Source: Auriscalpium vulgare
Taxonomy: Eukaryota > Basidiomycota > Agaricomycetes > Russulales > Auriscalpiaceae
DNA: 64,000 nt
Reading direction: 5' to 3'
Assembly (NCBI GenBank): GCA_019915015.1
Contig: JAHBBC010000025.1
Span: forward strand, 310,001-374,000
Made by a program: the position numbers and the translations under genes
Notes under the pieces: model-generated
Database searches by the model: none
What the model saw: the letters and a program-made list of their open reading frames with translations, nothing else
What the model was told of the DNA's origin: nothing
Part shown: positions 19,923 to 31,408 of the stretch, piece by piece
Layout of the letters: each line of letters starts with the position of its first letter
Position numbering within the stretch: position 1 is the first letter of the stretch

Positions 19923-21333
19923 CTGGATGTCTGTCAGAAAGTGACTCGGGTCGTCAGCTTTTATACATACAGCAGGGCCCTGCACTTGCTACAGAAGACC
20001 GGACCTTATGGGTTTATTTTCTGCGGAAAACACAAAAGTCTCCGACACGCGCTTCAACTTGATGCAGGGTGAGTATTCGATCGGCGCTCACAGCAGCACC
20101 GACGCGACGGCCCTGTACTCCTACTGCCCGGAGTGTTGCTTTGTGGTAATGCGACTCGCTGAGATTGGCCGATAACGTGGGGCTGCGTTCACACTGAGGC
20201 CATTCATCAGCATCGCAATATTACAGCAATTGTATGGAGCCGGGGAATCCTGCTGTACTCACTCTTGACAAAGACACGCAGATGCAATAGATGGAAAGCC
20301 TGCGGAAAACAAGGCATCCATTTGCGCCCCTTTAGCGTTACGAGCCTCTAGAGCGCATATGGCCTCATCAACAAACACGGTATGAATGTATAGAGTCGGG
20401 GAATCTTGCTGTACTCACTCTTGACAAACAGGCGATTTTACGAGAGGGAAGGCCTCCGACCGTCCCGAGGTGCAGATATTGAGCGCGCTCCGCATCGGGC
20501 AGATAGGGCAGGTGGGCTCGGGCAGTCGACGATGGCTTGGAAGATAAACACATGCAGTTGTGTTGTAGCCTGCACGTCATGGGAAGTTGACGTACATCGA
20601 GAGAGTAGCTCAGCAGCGAGAAAGCCGGAGGATAGTGAACGCCACGCTGGTCGACCACGGCGAGATGAAGGTGAAGGTTGGAAGCAGGCGGCGACGCTCA
20701 TGATTTGCGCGCCATGATTGGCTTCGGCTGTGCCCGACTCCGCTGTGGCGCTACGGACTCGGACTTACGTAATACGTGAGTTGCGACTTGGCGTGACACT
20801 CTCAGTCTCGCCTGATTTCCTCCTCTCAACTCAAGCCCACAGTCAGCGGGTCACATCAGGACTTGCAGCGAGGAAGCGGGTAATGGTCGAAGGAACTGCA
20901 GCTGTGAGTCTGGCCCTTAGTCGCTCGAGTCTCACCGTCAAGAGCGCTCGTAATTTACATCCGAGGATCTCTTCTAGCCTTTCAACACCTCGAAGCATCT
21001 TTCTCCTTCTAGGTATCTGTACAACGGCGGCGCTCAAGGCGGGAGCATGAGATAAGGCATCGGACCGGCTATCCAGGCGCCTGTCTCATGGACGCCATGA
21101 TCGGGCGCAACATGTCACTGAGTCTCTTGTCAGCTCTCGCTGACTTCTGATCTTAGAACACGACTCAGACTTGACCAAAGTTTCCGGACTCATGTAATGA
21201 GTCCGAATGCCAGCGATTAGTACTGTTACCTTACCCGGTGCTCCGGATAAAGATGCGGAAAAGGACTCGGAGCGGCTGGGCAGCGGCAGTCTTCAAAAGC
21301 ATAATGGGCCCCAGGTGATTCTCGAAGGACGCC
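19923..21333. other. Gap in the cluster with a duplicated exon-like segment; no complete gene
   Basis: A 45-bp sequence ending in a reverse-strand splice donor (tttgtcaagagtgagtacagc) occurs twice, at about 20228-20276 and 20386-20432. Upstream on the minus strand the frames AHLPYLPDAERAQYLHLGTV (20450-20530) and VVDQRGVHYPPAFSLL (20610-20660) look protein-like. They may be exons of a small decayed gene that I cannot identify. 20718-21060 has a 110-residue plus frame of unknown meaning. The rest shows nothing. Confidence 0.35.
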
Positions 21334-23448
21334 ATGGACTTTCAACCCATCATCCGCGGGATCCATACCTGGGATGCGGTCGTTGCTGGCGTCGTCATCA
21401 TATGCCTCGCCAGTGTTTTCAGCTCCCGCATGTTCACCCGCAGGGGTGGACTTCCGCTTCCCCCTGGCCCGAGACCTTTACCCTTCCTCGGAAATGTGCT
21501 TGATATGCCCAGGAAACACGAATGGAAGACATTCACTCGGTGGCGAGAGGTATATGGTGTGTATCATTTACTCATCGACGAAATCCTATCCTGACGCTGC
21601 CCAGGCGATGTGACATACGTGACTATCTTCGGCCGTCCCATGGTTTTCTTGAGTTCTGCGGAAGCCGCGAGCGATCTCCTAGACAAGCGATCGGCGAGGT
21701 ATTCCGACCGCCCGTCGTTCCCTCTCACGGATCTGTGAGTCATCCATAACTGACAGTACTCACGGTCAAACACATGAACGCCTGACGCCTCTAACCGTGC
21801 CTCCTCATAGAATCGGACATAACGAGTTTAACTTCGGATTCATGCCGTACGGCAAGCGGTGGCAGGCTAGCCGGCGACTCTTTGCCCGTCGATTTGGCAA
21901 GAATGCGCTGCCTGAGAGCCACGATGCTCACCGTGCTGCCGTGGGTGTGCTGCTCAGCAACTTGCTGCACAAGCCCGATGAATTCCCCAGCCATCTTCGA
22001 CTGTGAGCTCTGTCATTGCCATCTTTATTCCAGAGGCCCTTACTCGCACCGTTACAGCCATTCCGGCCAACTCATCATGGATGTTGTGTACGGGATCACA
22101 GTCAAGAACCGTCAGGACAAGTGGGTGCAGACCGCCGAAGACGTCATGGAGACCATCGCTATGGCAGTCAGTCCGGTGATGTGGGTTGTGAACCCGGTCC
22201 CTCTGCGTAGGATTTTTGCTTTTTCTTACGCGAGCCTCAGTTGAACTGGGTTGAATTCTCTAGTTCAATTGCTCCCGCGATGGCTCGGAGGCAAAAACTT
22301 TGCGGAACAGTTAGGGCGCTGGCGGTCCGACGTGCACAAGCTCCAGCACGTTCCATTTGAAAGTGTCAAGGCGTCGGTGGCGCACGGAGATGCTAGGCCA
22401 TCGTTTACGTCCACAATGCTTCAAGACCTCGGAAGCGATTCCGGAGACGAGCAAGAATCGCTCATTCGCGACTGCGCGGCGATTGCGTACGGTGGTAAGT
22501 CTATCTTCTAATTGACTTTATTGACAATCATATTAACATTGACTCAGGCGCGTCTGATACAGTGCGTACTAGCGCCGCAATATCGCACTTAACGCCTCAT
22601 CTTCTGCTCTAGACCGTGTCGTCCGCCACCATATTCATCCTGGCCATGCTGATCAACCGCGGCGCTCAGCAAGCTGCGCAGGACGAGATCGACCGCGTCG
22701 TTGGGCCCCATCGCCTTCCGGACTTCAATGACAGAGCGCAACTTCCGTATGTCACGGCCATCATGAAAGAAGTGCTGCGCTGGCACCCACCGGCTCCGCA
22801 AGGTACGTCGATGATTCCTCGCCATTGGACACTTTCCCTTGACAGCCTTTTCGCAGGTATCCCTCACCTGGTCGCCGATGACGATGTCTATCGTGGATAT
22901 TGCATCCCAGCTGGGTCCATGGTCGTTGGATGCGTCTGGTACGTGCTACTGCACATGCCATGCTCGATGCGCGATCTCATATTGCAACAGGAGTATTCTT
23001 CACGACCCGGCTGTTTATCCTAACCCCTCAGCGTTCATTCCGGAGAGATATATTGTTGATGGCCATCTGGACTTCTCCGTCAATGACCCGTCTCGCTATG
23101 CGTTTGGCTTCGGTCGACGGTTTGTTCACGATTTCTCTCAAACGCAGCGGTATGACTGACTCACCGTACGAGCAGCATTTGTCCCGGGAAGGACTTCGCC
23201 GAGGACGCGCTGTGGCTCCTCATAGCGCGTCTTCTGGCAGTCTACCATTTTGAGACTGCCGATGCGGGTGTCCCCGATGTGTCCGAATTCTCATCTGGCG
23301 CCCTCTCGTTCGTGCAATTTCTGTCAGCTCTGCGTTGCTGAACTGACCTCGATATTGCAGGCACCCGCCACCTTTTTCTTGCAGTATCAAGCCTCGATCA
23401 GAGAGCTATGGGAAGCTCGTTCTTGCCTTAGAAATTGGCGATACCTGA
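21334..23448 (+). CDS. Cytochrome P450 (paralogue of the 16047-18058 gene)
   Basis: ATG at 21334 starts [19 protein letters not shown] (membrane anchor), then [20 protein letters not shown] and [15 protein letters not shown], very close to the first P450. Further landmarks are [48 protein letters not shown], the I-helix GASDTT on a 14-nt microexon (22547-22560), the K-helix [13 protein letters not shown] (ExxR) and [12 protein letters not shown]. The haem loop [16 protein letters not shown] carries the Cys ligand. The tail [14 protein letters not shown] ends at 23448. About a dozen introns are needed and all have GT..AG borders. The protein is about 510 residues and looks intact. It is expected to sit in the ER membrane and hydroxylate or epoxidise the product of the adjacent UbiA-type enzyme. 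That link is an inference from position. Confidence 0.87.
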
Positions 23449-23862
23449 TTATTAGAGACTGCGTCTGCCTTAGTTACAGTACATGCTTCTCTGTATGCTG
23501 TACCACATACATGTGAGTACTATGGAAGAGTTGTTGACCGCGTCGGCAAGTCCGGCATTGTTTCGAGCGGAGCTCAAATGACTGCCTGTACGCGAATCGA
23601 CTGCAACCTCATACAGCTTGCTCTGATTCTGAACAGCACGAACTCATCCTCTACTTGGGCCTGTATGTAAGTAACGTATTTGGCTGAACACGTTTCGTCC
23701 CAATCCCGCTGTTCTTTATATGCCGTCGGTGACTCGACAAGTGCAGTCGCGATCGCGGTTCCGCAGCATTTTCATTCAACGATATTAGGGTCTTTCCTGG
23801 AAAACCATTTGAACTCTTTCTCCTTTAGAGACAATTCTACGTGTTGTGGACGAACGTGACAT
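23449..23862. promoter_or_regulatory. Spacer and probable promoter of the acyltransferase
   Basis: No coding signal. Both neighbours point to the right, so this should contain the P450 3' end and the acyltransferase promoter. No specific element was identified. Confidence 0.35.
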
Positions 23863-25297
23863 ATGGCTGAAGCTCCTCTTGAGCAGCTCCGAGCGCCAGG
23901 TAAGTATACCCATGATTTTCTCTCGATAAACAGTCTAACAAATGTTTCATTATCAAGGCATTTTGGAACAATGGTCTACCACCCGTCATGATATTGGCTT
24001 CTACTGGTCTGTTGGAATGACGGGCAGATACCATTTTCCCGCGTCTTCCCCCTTCGACTCGGCGATTCTATTTGGCGCTCTGCAAACTCTCATATCGAGT
24101 CACGCGCCTCTAGGCGTCTCCCTCGTTGGGGAGAACACTGCTGCTGCGCATTTCGTGCACCTCCAGCGCATTGATCTTAGAGAAATCGTTGAGTTTGTCC
24201 GGGTGAAAGGCCTCTCCGAGCGCGACGATGTTCTCGGCGAAATAATCAGCAAACGGCACTCTGGGCCTTTCAACGACTTGGGAAAGCTCCCGCTCTGGCG
24301 TTTGTACGTGGTACTACCTCCGGACGAGGAAATAGCCGACGCTGGCATCGACATAGCCCTTTTCATGCACCACGGTGTCGCCGACGGCACCAGTGCCCTC
24401 ATATTCCACCGGGATCTTCTCGCGGCTCTCAATGATTCTTCGGCGTCATCGTCTTCACCCATCATTGATGTGCCCAGCCTTCCCTTCCCGGCACCTCTTG
24501 AATCACGGCTTTCGCTCTCGCTTTCATGGTGGACAATTGCTCGTGCGCTCTACCAAGACATATTCCCCCCGTCGACCAAAGGGCTATGGACAGGCGGCGC
24601 TGTCACCAATACGCCTGCATTACAAACCCACCACATCCCCCTCGTATTCCCTCCATCCAAGCTCTCTGCCCTCTTGTCCGCGTGCCGCAAGAATGGGGCT
24701 ACGGTGACCGCAGTCACGGAGACCGCGATTGCGAAGGCCCTTTTCGGCGCACTGCCAGCGGATGGCAACGCCGACGACCTCACCTGCTCGGTCCCGATAA
24801 GCCTCCGCCGGTTCATATCCGACTCGGACTCTGTAATGGGCGACTTCTACACGGGAGAAGAGCACCACTTTGCCCGAGCCGACGCAGACGATTCGTGGGC
24901 CGTTGCGCGGCGTATCAAGAAAGAGTTGGTCGACAAGGTCGCCGCGGGGAGCAAGAACCTGAATATTGGGCTTCTTCGCTACGTCTCCGACCTGCGCAAG
25001 TACTTTACGGAGAAGGTGGGGAAAGCACGGACAACGTCGTTCGAGGTGTCCAATGCGGGCGTCATGGACGGCAAGATTGACGCACAGTCGGGCTGGAGGG
25101 TCACGCGGCTGGCGATGTCGCAAAGCGCGGCGGTGGTTGGGTCTGCGATTGAGTTCAGCGTGTGCAGCGTGAAGGGCGGGGACCTGTCGATTTCGGTCAA
25201 TTGGCAGGAGGGTGTCGTGGAGCGTGGATTTGTCGAGCAGGTGGTGGCGCTGCTGCGCGCTGAGATTGACAGCCTGTGCTCGTCCTCTTGGGATTAG
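23863..25297 (+). CDS. Alcohol O-acyltransferase-like protein (condensation/BAHD fold)
   Basis: Two exons: a 37-nt first exon (MAEAPLEQLRAP) and one long exon after an intron at 23900-23957. The total is about 458 residues. The catalytic motif HHxxxDG is present as MHHGVADGTSALIFHRDLL near residue 145. A second landmark is DFYTGEEHHF. This arrangement fits the fungal alcohol acetyltransferase (AATase) branch of CoA-dependent acyltransferases, which transfer an acyl group to an alcohol. Soluble, with no signal peptide. Placed between P450 and GMC genes on the same strand, it probably esterifies a hydroxyl installed by the P450s. The acyl donor and acceptor cannot be read from sequence. The start at 23863 is preferred over the internal ATG at 23942, which lies in the intron. 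Confidence 0.82.
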
Positions 25298-25752
25298 ATG
25301 ATTTTTCGTACCTCCGTGATAGATTAGCTGTCGCATTGTCGCATTATAATGATTGTACGCTTCCGATGCGGAGCTGCGGCGGGCGGCTAGATTAGCGCCG
25401 AAGGCTCGGCATTTTCCGTACTGGCGGCTATCGAGTTGTAGGCGGGCGGCCGCGCGCTCACCAAGTCCTTCCAGCTACGATGCAGCAGATCGACAAGAGC
25501 AGCCTTGAACTTGCCACGCTGAGTGACCATCCGATGAACCGTCTCGCTACCGACGACCTCGCACAAGTCCGGGGCGCGCAACATCCGCCGGCGTGATGCG
25601 GTCCTGGCGTGACCGGCGAGACCAGCCGAGGCTGCACGCTTCGACAACGCGCTCAAGCACTTCTCACATGCCCGAAGGTTCGCAGACGCGCACATATAAA
25701 TACATGTCAGCATCATCATTGCGCCAAGGTACGAGTTACAGTGTACCATATC
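25298..25752. other. Spacer, no gene recognised
   Basis: A 120-residue minus frame (25387-25749) begins at the upstream edge of the GMC gene and has no recognisable motif, so I treat it as chance. The last 100 bases are presumably the GMC promoter. Confidence 0.35.
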
Positions 25753-28700
25753 ATGGTGGCATCGGTTGAGCAGGTCTCCTCGAAGACGTTCGACTACGTC
25801 GTCATCGGTAGGACATATTCACTATGCTCAACCCACGCTTGTCATCCTCATCAATTTTCTAGGCGGTGGGGTGCGCTATACACCACATATTGACGGCAGG
25901 ACCACTTACTAGCCTTCAGACTGCCGGCCTCGTTGTGGCGTCACGTTTGTCTGAAGACCCTGATGTTGCCGTGCTTGTCCTCGAAGCCGGGCCTGCGAAC
26001 CTGCAAGATCCAGCCATACGTATTTCGTCTACCCACTGCATGTCGATTGCATCTCTCTGAAATCATTCCATCAGTGACCCCGGCCTCCTTTGGCAGTCAT
26101 TTTATGAAGCCGCAGTATGACTGGGCATTCAGCACCGTTCGTTCCTGCTCTTTCATTGACACGACGATTCTTATCGGATCCCATCAGGTTGCCCAAAAGC
26201 ATGCGAAGGACCGTGAGTTTTACTGGCCTCGGTACGCAGACTTGTCATCTCCACGAGTCTCTGCTCACCGTTTGTTGCGGACAGTGGAAAGGGCCTCGGC
26301 GGCAGCTCTGCGATAAATTTCTTCCAATATCACCTCCCCGCAAAGTCGGACATCAACGGTGAGCTCCATAATTCACTGCACATATATCGATGCTGAAGCG
26401 TCGATCATAGCATTCGAAGAACTGGGAAACGCTGGATGGAATTGGGATCTACTGAAGAAGTACTACAAGAAGTCGGAGCGGTTTATCCCTCCAAAGGTCA
26501 CGATCGAGGAGATGAACTATAAGCTGGAGGAGCACGGGACTGACGGTACAAATAAGCAGAAGATATGACAATGCAGCGCGACTGATTAATTGCATACTAC
26601 TAGGACCTCTGCACGTTGGCTACCCCGTCACCCTGTCGGGGCTCGAGGGACCGTATCAAGAAGCCCTTCGCAGCCTTGGTATCCCGCACGTTGAGGAACC
26701 CGTACGCCCTTTCCATAATAGTTTCTGCTGCCCTTTTGACAAGGTTTGTAGTTCTCCGGGAATGTAAGTTGCTTCGAGCGCCATGGGACGCGACGAAGCT
26801 GCTGATGGCCGATTTAGACCAACGGGACGTGGCTTACACCGGTTACGATTCATCCAATCGAGCGTGTTCGGTCATATTCAGCTAATGTTCGTCACTCTTT
26901 TTCGTCTTCTGTCCGATTGCTGTCTGACATTGACTCATAGATGTATTACGAGCCGAACTCTCCTCGCGTCAACCTCACAGTTCTTGCGTCAGCATTGGTG
27001 ACAAAAATTATTCTACGGAAGGACTTCAGCGGCGTTTCGACAGCAACGGCGGTTGAGTTTCTTCACGAGGGGGCCACGTGCCAGGTTAGGGTAGGCAAAG
27101 AAGTCGTCCTGTCCGCTGGGTGTGTCCGTTCTACTTCAATCTCTTCCTAGCACATTCTCACGGCGACCTCCGCTGCCACAGGGCTATCAAGTCGCCACAG
27201 GTGAGGTCATCCGCATTCATCGCAGATGTCTGACGTCCTGACGAATCGCACAGATTCTGGAGCTGTCCGGCATTGGCAACGAGGACGTGCTTCAAAGAGC
27301 GGGAATCGAAGTAACAGTCATTGTTCCTGGGGTAGGAAACAACGTCCAAGAGCACGTCTACAGTGGTGCTAGCTACGGTACGAGTTGTCCCCCAGTATAA
27401 AGGCTGGATGTTTGACACAGGTTCAGAAATCAGAGACGATAGAGCCGACGAGTTCTTGACATTTGATTGCCTGCGCGATCCGGACGAGGCCGTCAAACAG
27501 CTTGAGCTGTAGTACGTTCTTCGAGTCTTTCCTTGACTTTCTGTATGACACCTTGCTATCCTGCAGCAAATCCGGCCAAGGCGTCTTCGGCATGTCATCT
27601 ATCTGTATGACGTTTGTACCCCTTTCTTCCATCTCGCAGGACTACCAGGCCTTACAGCGCGAGCTCACGGAGTCCATCGAATCCGGCATTCGAGAAGGGA
27701 AATACTCTCCGGCGCTGCAGAAACAATTCGTCATCCAGTTGGAGCACATCAAACTGCAGGAGCCAAGCTGTGAGATTGTGCTCACCCAGTCGTTTTCTTC
27801 GAAGCCAAGTCAGTATCTTTTGTCAAAGGCTAATGGTTTGACGGAGGTTAACGGCATTTTTTGAAGAGCTCCCGGAGCCTAACAAGAAGTACATTACCCT
27901 GTCTGGCCTCATCAACCACCCGTTCTCCCGCGGCACGATCGTAATACACATCCGAGTCGTCTCAATCTCTCGCAGGAACCTCACACGACTCTCTTCCAGC
28001 ACGTGAAGTCCAGTGATCCGACGGAAGACCCGGAGATTGATCCTCATTACTTCGAGGAGCCATACGGTGCGTACTTTGGCGTGTGTTGTCGACGGACCAC
28101 GAAGCTTGTTGGAAGGGCTGATCCTCAACTAGACATACGCACTTTCGTCGAGCTCATCAAGTTCAATCGTCAACTTGCACAGCAGGAGCCGCTCAAGAGC
28201 ATTCTGTCAGGTACGCTGATCGTGCACGTCTGAGCGGACGCAGGTGCTCATGGCCGTGTGTAGGGAAGGAGGTCAACCCGGGCCCAGAGTATGAGACAGA
28301 CGAACAGATCGCCGGTATGTCTCCCCGTAGATTAGTGGGGGTTTCCCTCTCGCTCATCGTTTTCTCACCTTAGATTTCCTGAAGACGACCTGCAGCACAA
28401 CTTTCCGTAAGCCCTCGGCTGCGCATCCGTCAAACGACAGCCTCATCGTGTCCGTTTCCAGACACTATCGGCTCATGCTCGATGCTACCTTTCGAGGACG
28501 GCGGCGTCGTCGACACGAATCTCAAGGCGCGTTTCTCAGGTGGAAGCCTAGATATACTCCGCTGACGCGCTTGTGTGCAGGTTTACAACACGGCGAACAT
28601 TCGCGTCGTGGATCTGTCGGTCTTGCCGCTTCACATCGGGGCTCATATGCAGGGTACGTCTTCGGTTCCCCTTTGTACGCAGGTTGTATGGAATTGAACT

Positions 28701-28839
28701 AATGCGCACATACTTCCAGCGACGGCCTATGCGATTGGAGAGCTTGGTGAGCTGCTCTGGCCCACCACTGTCTTTCGATTGATTTGCTCATGAGTTCCCT
28801 TGATTCCCAGGCGCCGACATCATCAAGGGCGTGGTGTAA
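25753..28839 (+). CDS. GMC oxidoreductase (AA3-type), second copy in cluster
   Basis: ATG at 25753 gives MVASVEQVSSKTFDYVVIGGG with no signal peptide, so it is probably intracellular, unlike the 10722 gene. The FAD motif continues TAGLVVASRLSEDPDVAVLV across intron 1. Signature 1 is GKGLGGSSAINFFQYHLPAK. The mid part reads YYEPNSPRVNLTVLAS, and signature 2 is ILELSGIGNEDVLQRAGIE. The active-site His regions are TFHTIGSCSM (across an intron) and LHIGAHMQATAYAIGELGAD, ending IIKGVV at 28839. Well over ten introns are needed. Between about 26700 and 26940 I could not reconstruct a clean reading, so some decay there is possible. The role is presumably oxidation of an alcohol in the same pathway. 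Confidence 0.75.
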
Positions 28840-29111
28840 ACTCGGGTACATTCCGCACGGCCCGCTCAAGCCTAGACCTACTCAGGAACTATCTGCCATC
28901 CTACATGTATTCTGGGTTTTCTTTTTCCTTTTTCAATCACCCCAACGTCCGATAACTTCATAAGAAATACAAGGCCTCGCTGTTGACGACATACTACTCG
29001 TCCGATAATTGCATGGGAAGTGCAGGGCTCTCACTGTCGACGACATTAGTAATGCTCTCATTGACATTGCTGATAACCAGACTGACCGTAAGCTGCCATT
29101 GAGTGCTCGTC

Positions 29112-29304
29112 CTAGAACCACTGGCCATCGTAGGGCTGGACACCAACGGCCTCCGCTGAGGACGATAATCAGTCAATGCCACTTCTAATGGCGAGAACGC
29201 GGGACAAGTGTACCTTCGACAACGCTAGCCGGCGTGACCGCCGCGCTCGCGGTCTGAGCAAGCATGAAGGCAGCGGCGATGAGTGAGCAGATGTAGAAGT
29301 TCAT
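29112..29304 (-). CDS. Mini secreted peptide A (44 aa), RiPP-precursor-like
   Basis: Two exons: 29214-29304 (91 nt, 30 codons plus one base) and 29112-29155 (44 nt), joined over a 58-nt GT..AG intron with a ctgac branch site. The product begins MNFYICSLIAAAFMLAQ, a clear signal peptide ending TASA. The short middle is AVTPASVVE, and the C-terminal exon encodes AEAVGVQPYDGQWF followed by a stop. Peptides B, C and D have the same plan. There is no Lys-Arg processing site and no CaaX box. A UstYa pair lies 8 kb away and a terpenoid cluster ends 0.3 kb away. The function is unknown. A cyclised or otherwise modified C-terminal core is an inference. Confidence 0.68.
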
Positions 29305-29370
29305 GGTGGATGATTGCTGTTGTCGAGTGCGCTGAAGTGCGATGCGATGGGGACCTGTCGTCAACTGGAC

Positions 29371-29390
29371 CGCAGTATTTATTGGGCCAG
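29371..29390 (-). promoter_or_regulatory. TATA-like promoter box of peptide A
   Basis: The sequence cgcagtatttattgggccag lies about 70 bp upstream of the ATG. Peptide B has nearly the same box at 31389-31408. On the coding strand it reads as an AATAAATAC TATA-like box. Confidence 0.45.
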
Positions 29391-29799
29391 TATAGCCAGA
29401 TGCCGCCACGGCACTTCAAGGTGCTACAGCACCAGACGTAGGGTTTTGCGCCGTGCCGCTGGGCGGTGATTTAGCGCCTGGCACCAGCGCGCCGGGGGCA
29501 TCCTGGAGGAATGGACATCAGCATGCAATATCTAACGAAGACATCCCGGGCTCCGAGACAATACCTGTGATGGAAAAAGGGCGAGCCGCTGGTGTACTCG
29601 CTATCATTGAGCTGAGAACAATCGCTGTTGTGTCTCCACGCCGCTGCCCAGGACGTGAGCGGCTTCTTGTTCACTTCACGAGGGTGACATATGATAGAAG
29701 CTGAAGATACGCACATTGTTCAGTAGGTGTGGTTCACGAACCCGTAGTCACGGCTCAAGCGATTTTGTGTGGTAAATATGCCACGATGAGCGCAGAGCA

Positions 29800-30460
29800 A
29801 TTAAGGCAAGCCTAGAGTATCGCAGGAATTTGCTGGGTAGGCTCGAAACATATCGGTCAGATCGGTCCGCAACGAGCTGACTCCTCGGAGACAGAGTCTG
29901 GTCCGCTGTGAAACACCCGGCCGTACACTATACCGGTCTCCAAATCCACGCACAAAAAAAATCCTCTCCCAGCAAAAGGCACGAGCCAAAAGATCCGCGA
30001 GACTCCCAGCAAACCCGAGCTAGGATTGAGCGCAAAGACATCAGCGCCGGGAACAGCATTGGGCACACTAGCGTCTACCTCGAACGCCGGAAACAAGGGC
30101 ACCTTCTCTAGCAGTCTTGGTGTTCCAGTTTCAAAGGAGGTCTGAGGGCCACGAAAGACGCAAGATGATTGGGCCTCGGGCTAGGTGACGCACCGAGATC
30201 ACCAGCCTCACTCGAAGACACTCGGCGTCATCTGTAGCATCATTTCGCTCACCCGAAGTGTGTATGCGCTGGATCGGAGAGCGGCTGAAGACTGCCGACC
30301 CGGACAATATTCATGTTGCAAATTGAGTCAAGGTCGTTATTGTGAGCGCTGTTGCCTGTCTTTTTCAAAACTGATACAAACGAACCATGGTCACAGGAGT
30401 AGCACTCGGTAGTCGAGCGCTGTGGCGCTGGCCTAACCGCACAGGACAAGGCTGCACATT
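29800..30460 (-). repeat. Duplicated block flanking peptide A (partner at 31990-32460)
   Basis: Together with peptide A this stretch forms a block of about 1.3 kb that recurs with peptide B about 2.03-2.09 kb further right. On the minus strand parallel frames exist (PLFPAFEVDASVPNAVPGAD here, PLFPTREPEVLAPAAISALL in the partner), interrupted by stops. This looks like a relic of a duplicated gene whose family I do not recognise. Confidence 0.5.
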
Positions 30461-31133
30461 CCGGAGCATACCCTGAAAGGCCGTCGAGCCACGCTGTGAA
30501 CCCTAGAAGAAGTTAATTGAGCGTATACATGCATATCATAGAGGTCACTGCACAGAAATGTTGTCGGCACGTTCCGGCACGGAGCCTCAGCCGGAGATAG
30601 CCGGACTCACGTGAGAGCTCTGGGTATTGACTCGACTTCAGACTCGGAGCTCGAGAGCTACTAGTACTCAGCTATCACTTCTCCACTATGTCTGAGTCCC
30701 TCCCGCCCTCTACTTTTCGCCAGCCCTCCTTCACGTCCGGGGAAATGTTGTTTCTTCAGCAGGGAGCCGCATTTGACGAGTCCGAGGGGCTCGCACTTGA
30801 CGTGTACATAGGTATACCGTATACGATAAGCGTTGACATATGTGACCGCGATGCAGTTCTGGAAATCACATATTGCTAGCCCTGCCGGTGGAAATTCGGG
30901 GACGCTTTTGCGGCTGCGTTTTGCAGATGTCATAGCACGACCTCGACATGAAATGCGAAATGTAAACAGAGACTCGTTCTTACAGCATGTGAGCTACATA
31001 ATTATATAAACCAACGAATTCGATAATCGCATGAGAGATACAAAGCTCTGTTGACGGCATCATGAGCGAGAGCCCTCATCGACGAAGTCGAGGACATAAC
31101 TTACCAGGAGCTGGGTGTGTATAGCGTCTTGAT
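30461..31133. other. Spacer with a short open frame, no gene recognised
   Basis: The 63-residue plus frame at 30688-30879 (MSESLPPSTFRQPSF...) is unrecognised. 31010-31075 holds repeated sequence of the form tcgataatcgcatgagagatacaa..ctctgttgacggcat, which matches two imperfect copies at about 28950-29045 in the 3' region of peptide A. Confidence 0.35.
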
Positions 31134-31331
31134 TTACGCCTTGAACCACAAGTCGGGGGAGGGATCGACCGCAATGGCCTCCACTGAAGATTAACGTGAG
31201 CCAATGCCATCGGCTCTGCCGAGAGCACAGCCAAGCGTACCTTCGTCCGTGCGGGCCGGAGTGACCGCCGCGCTCGCGGTTTGAATGAGCAAGAAGACGG
31301 CGGCGAGGAACGAGGGCGTATAGAAGTTCAT
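31134..31331 (-). CDS. Mini secreted peptide B (46 aa), RiPP-precursor-like
   Basis: Two exons: 31241-31331 (91 nt) and 31134-31183 (50 nt), with a 57-nt intron in the same phase-1 position as in peptide A. The signal peptide starts MNFYTPSFLAAVFLLIQ and ends TASA, followed by AVTPARTDE and then VEAIAVDPSPDLWFKA and a stop. The first exon is highly similar to A, while the last residues differ (QWF in A, WFKA here), the pattern expected if only the C-terminal core diversifies. Upstream and downstream flanks are also duplicated from A. It has no dibasic site. The direction of change (A to B or B to A) is not visible. Confidence 0.68.
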
Positions 31332-31388
31332 GGTGGTGGCAGATGCTGTCGAGTGTGTGCGACGTGATGGAGAGCTCGTCGGCTGAAC

Positions 31389-31408
31389 CGCGGTATTTAT
31401 TGTGCCAG
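31389..31408 (-). promoter_or_regulatory. TATA-like promoter box of peptide B
   Basis: cgcggtatttattgtgccag, about 60 bp upstream of the ATG, is nearly identical to the peptide A box at 29371-29390. Confidence 0.45.

Noticed and set aside
24620..25336. 238-codon open frame antisense to the acyltransferase
   Set aside because: It mirrors a GC-rich coding exon, has no motif, and the sense strand has a clear HHxxxDG enzyme.
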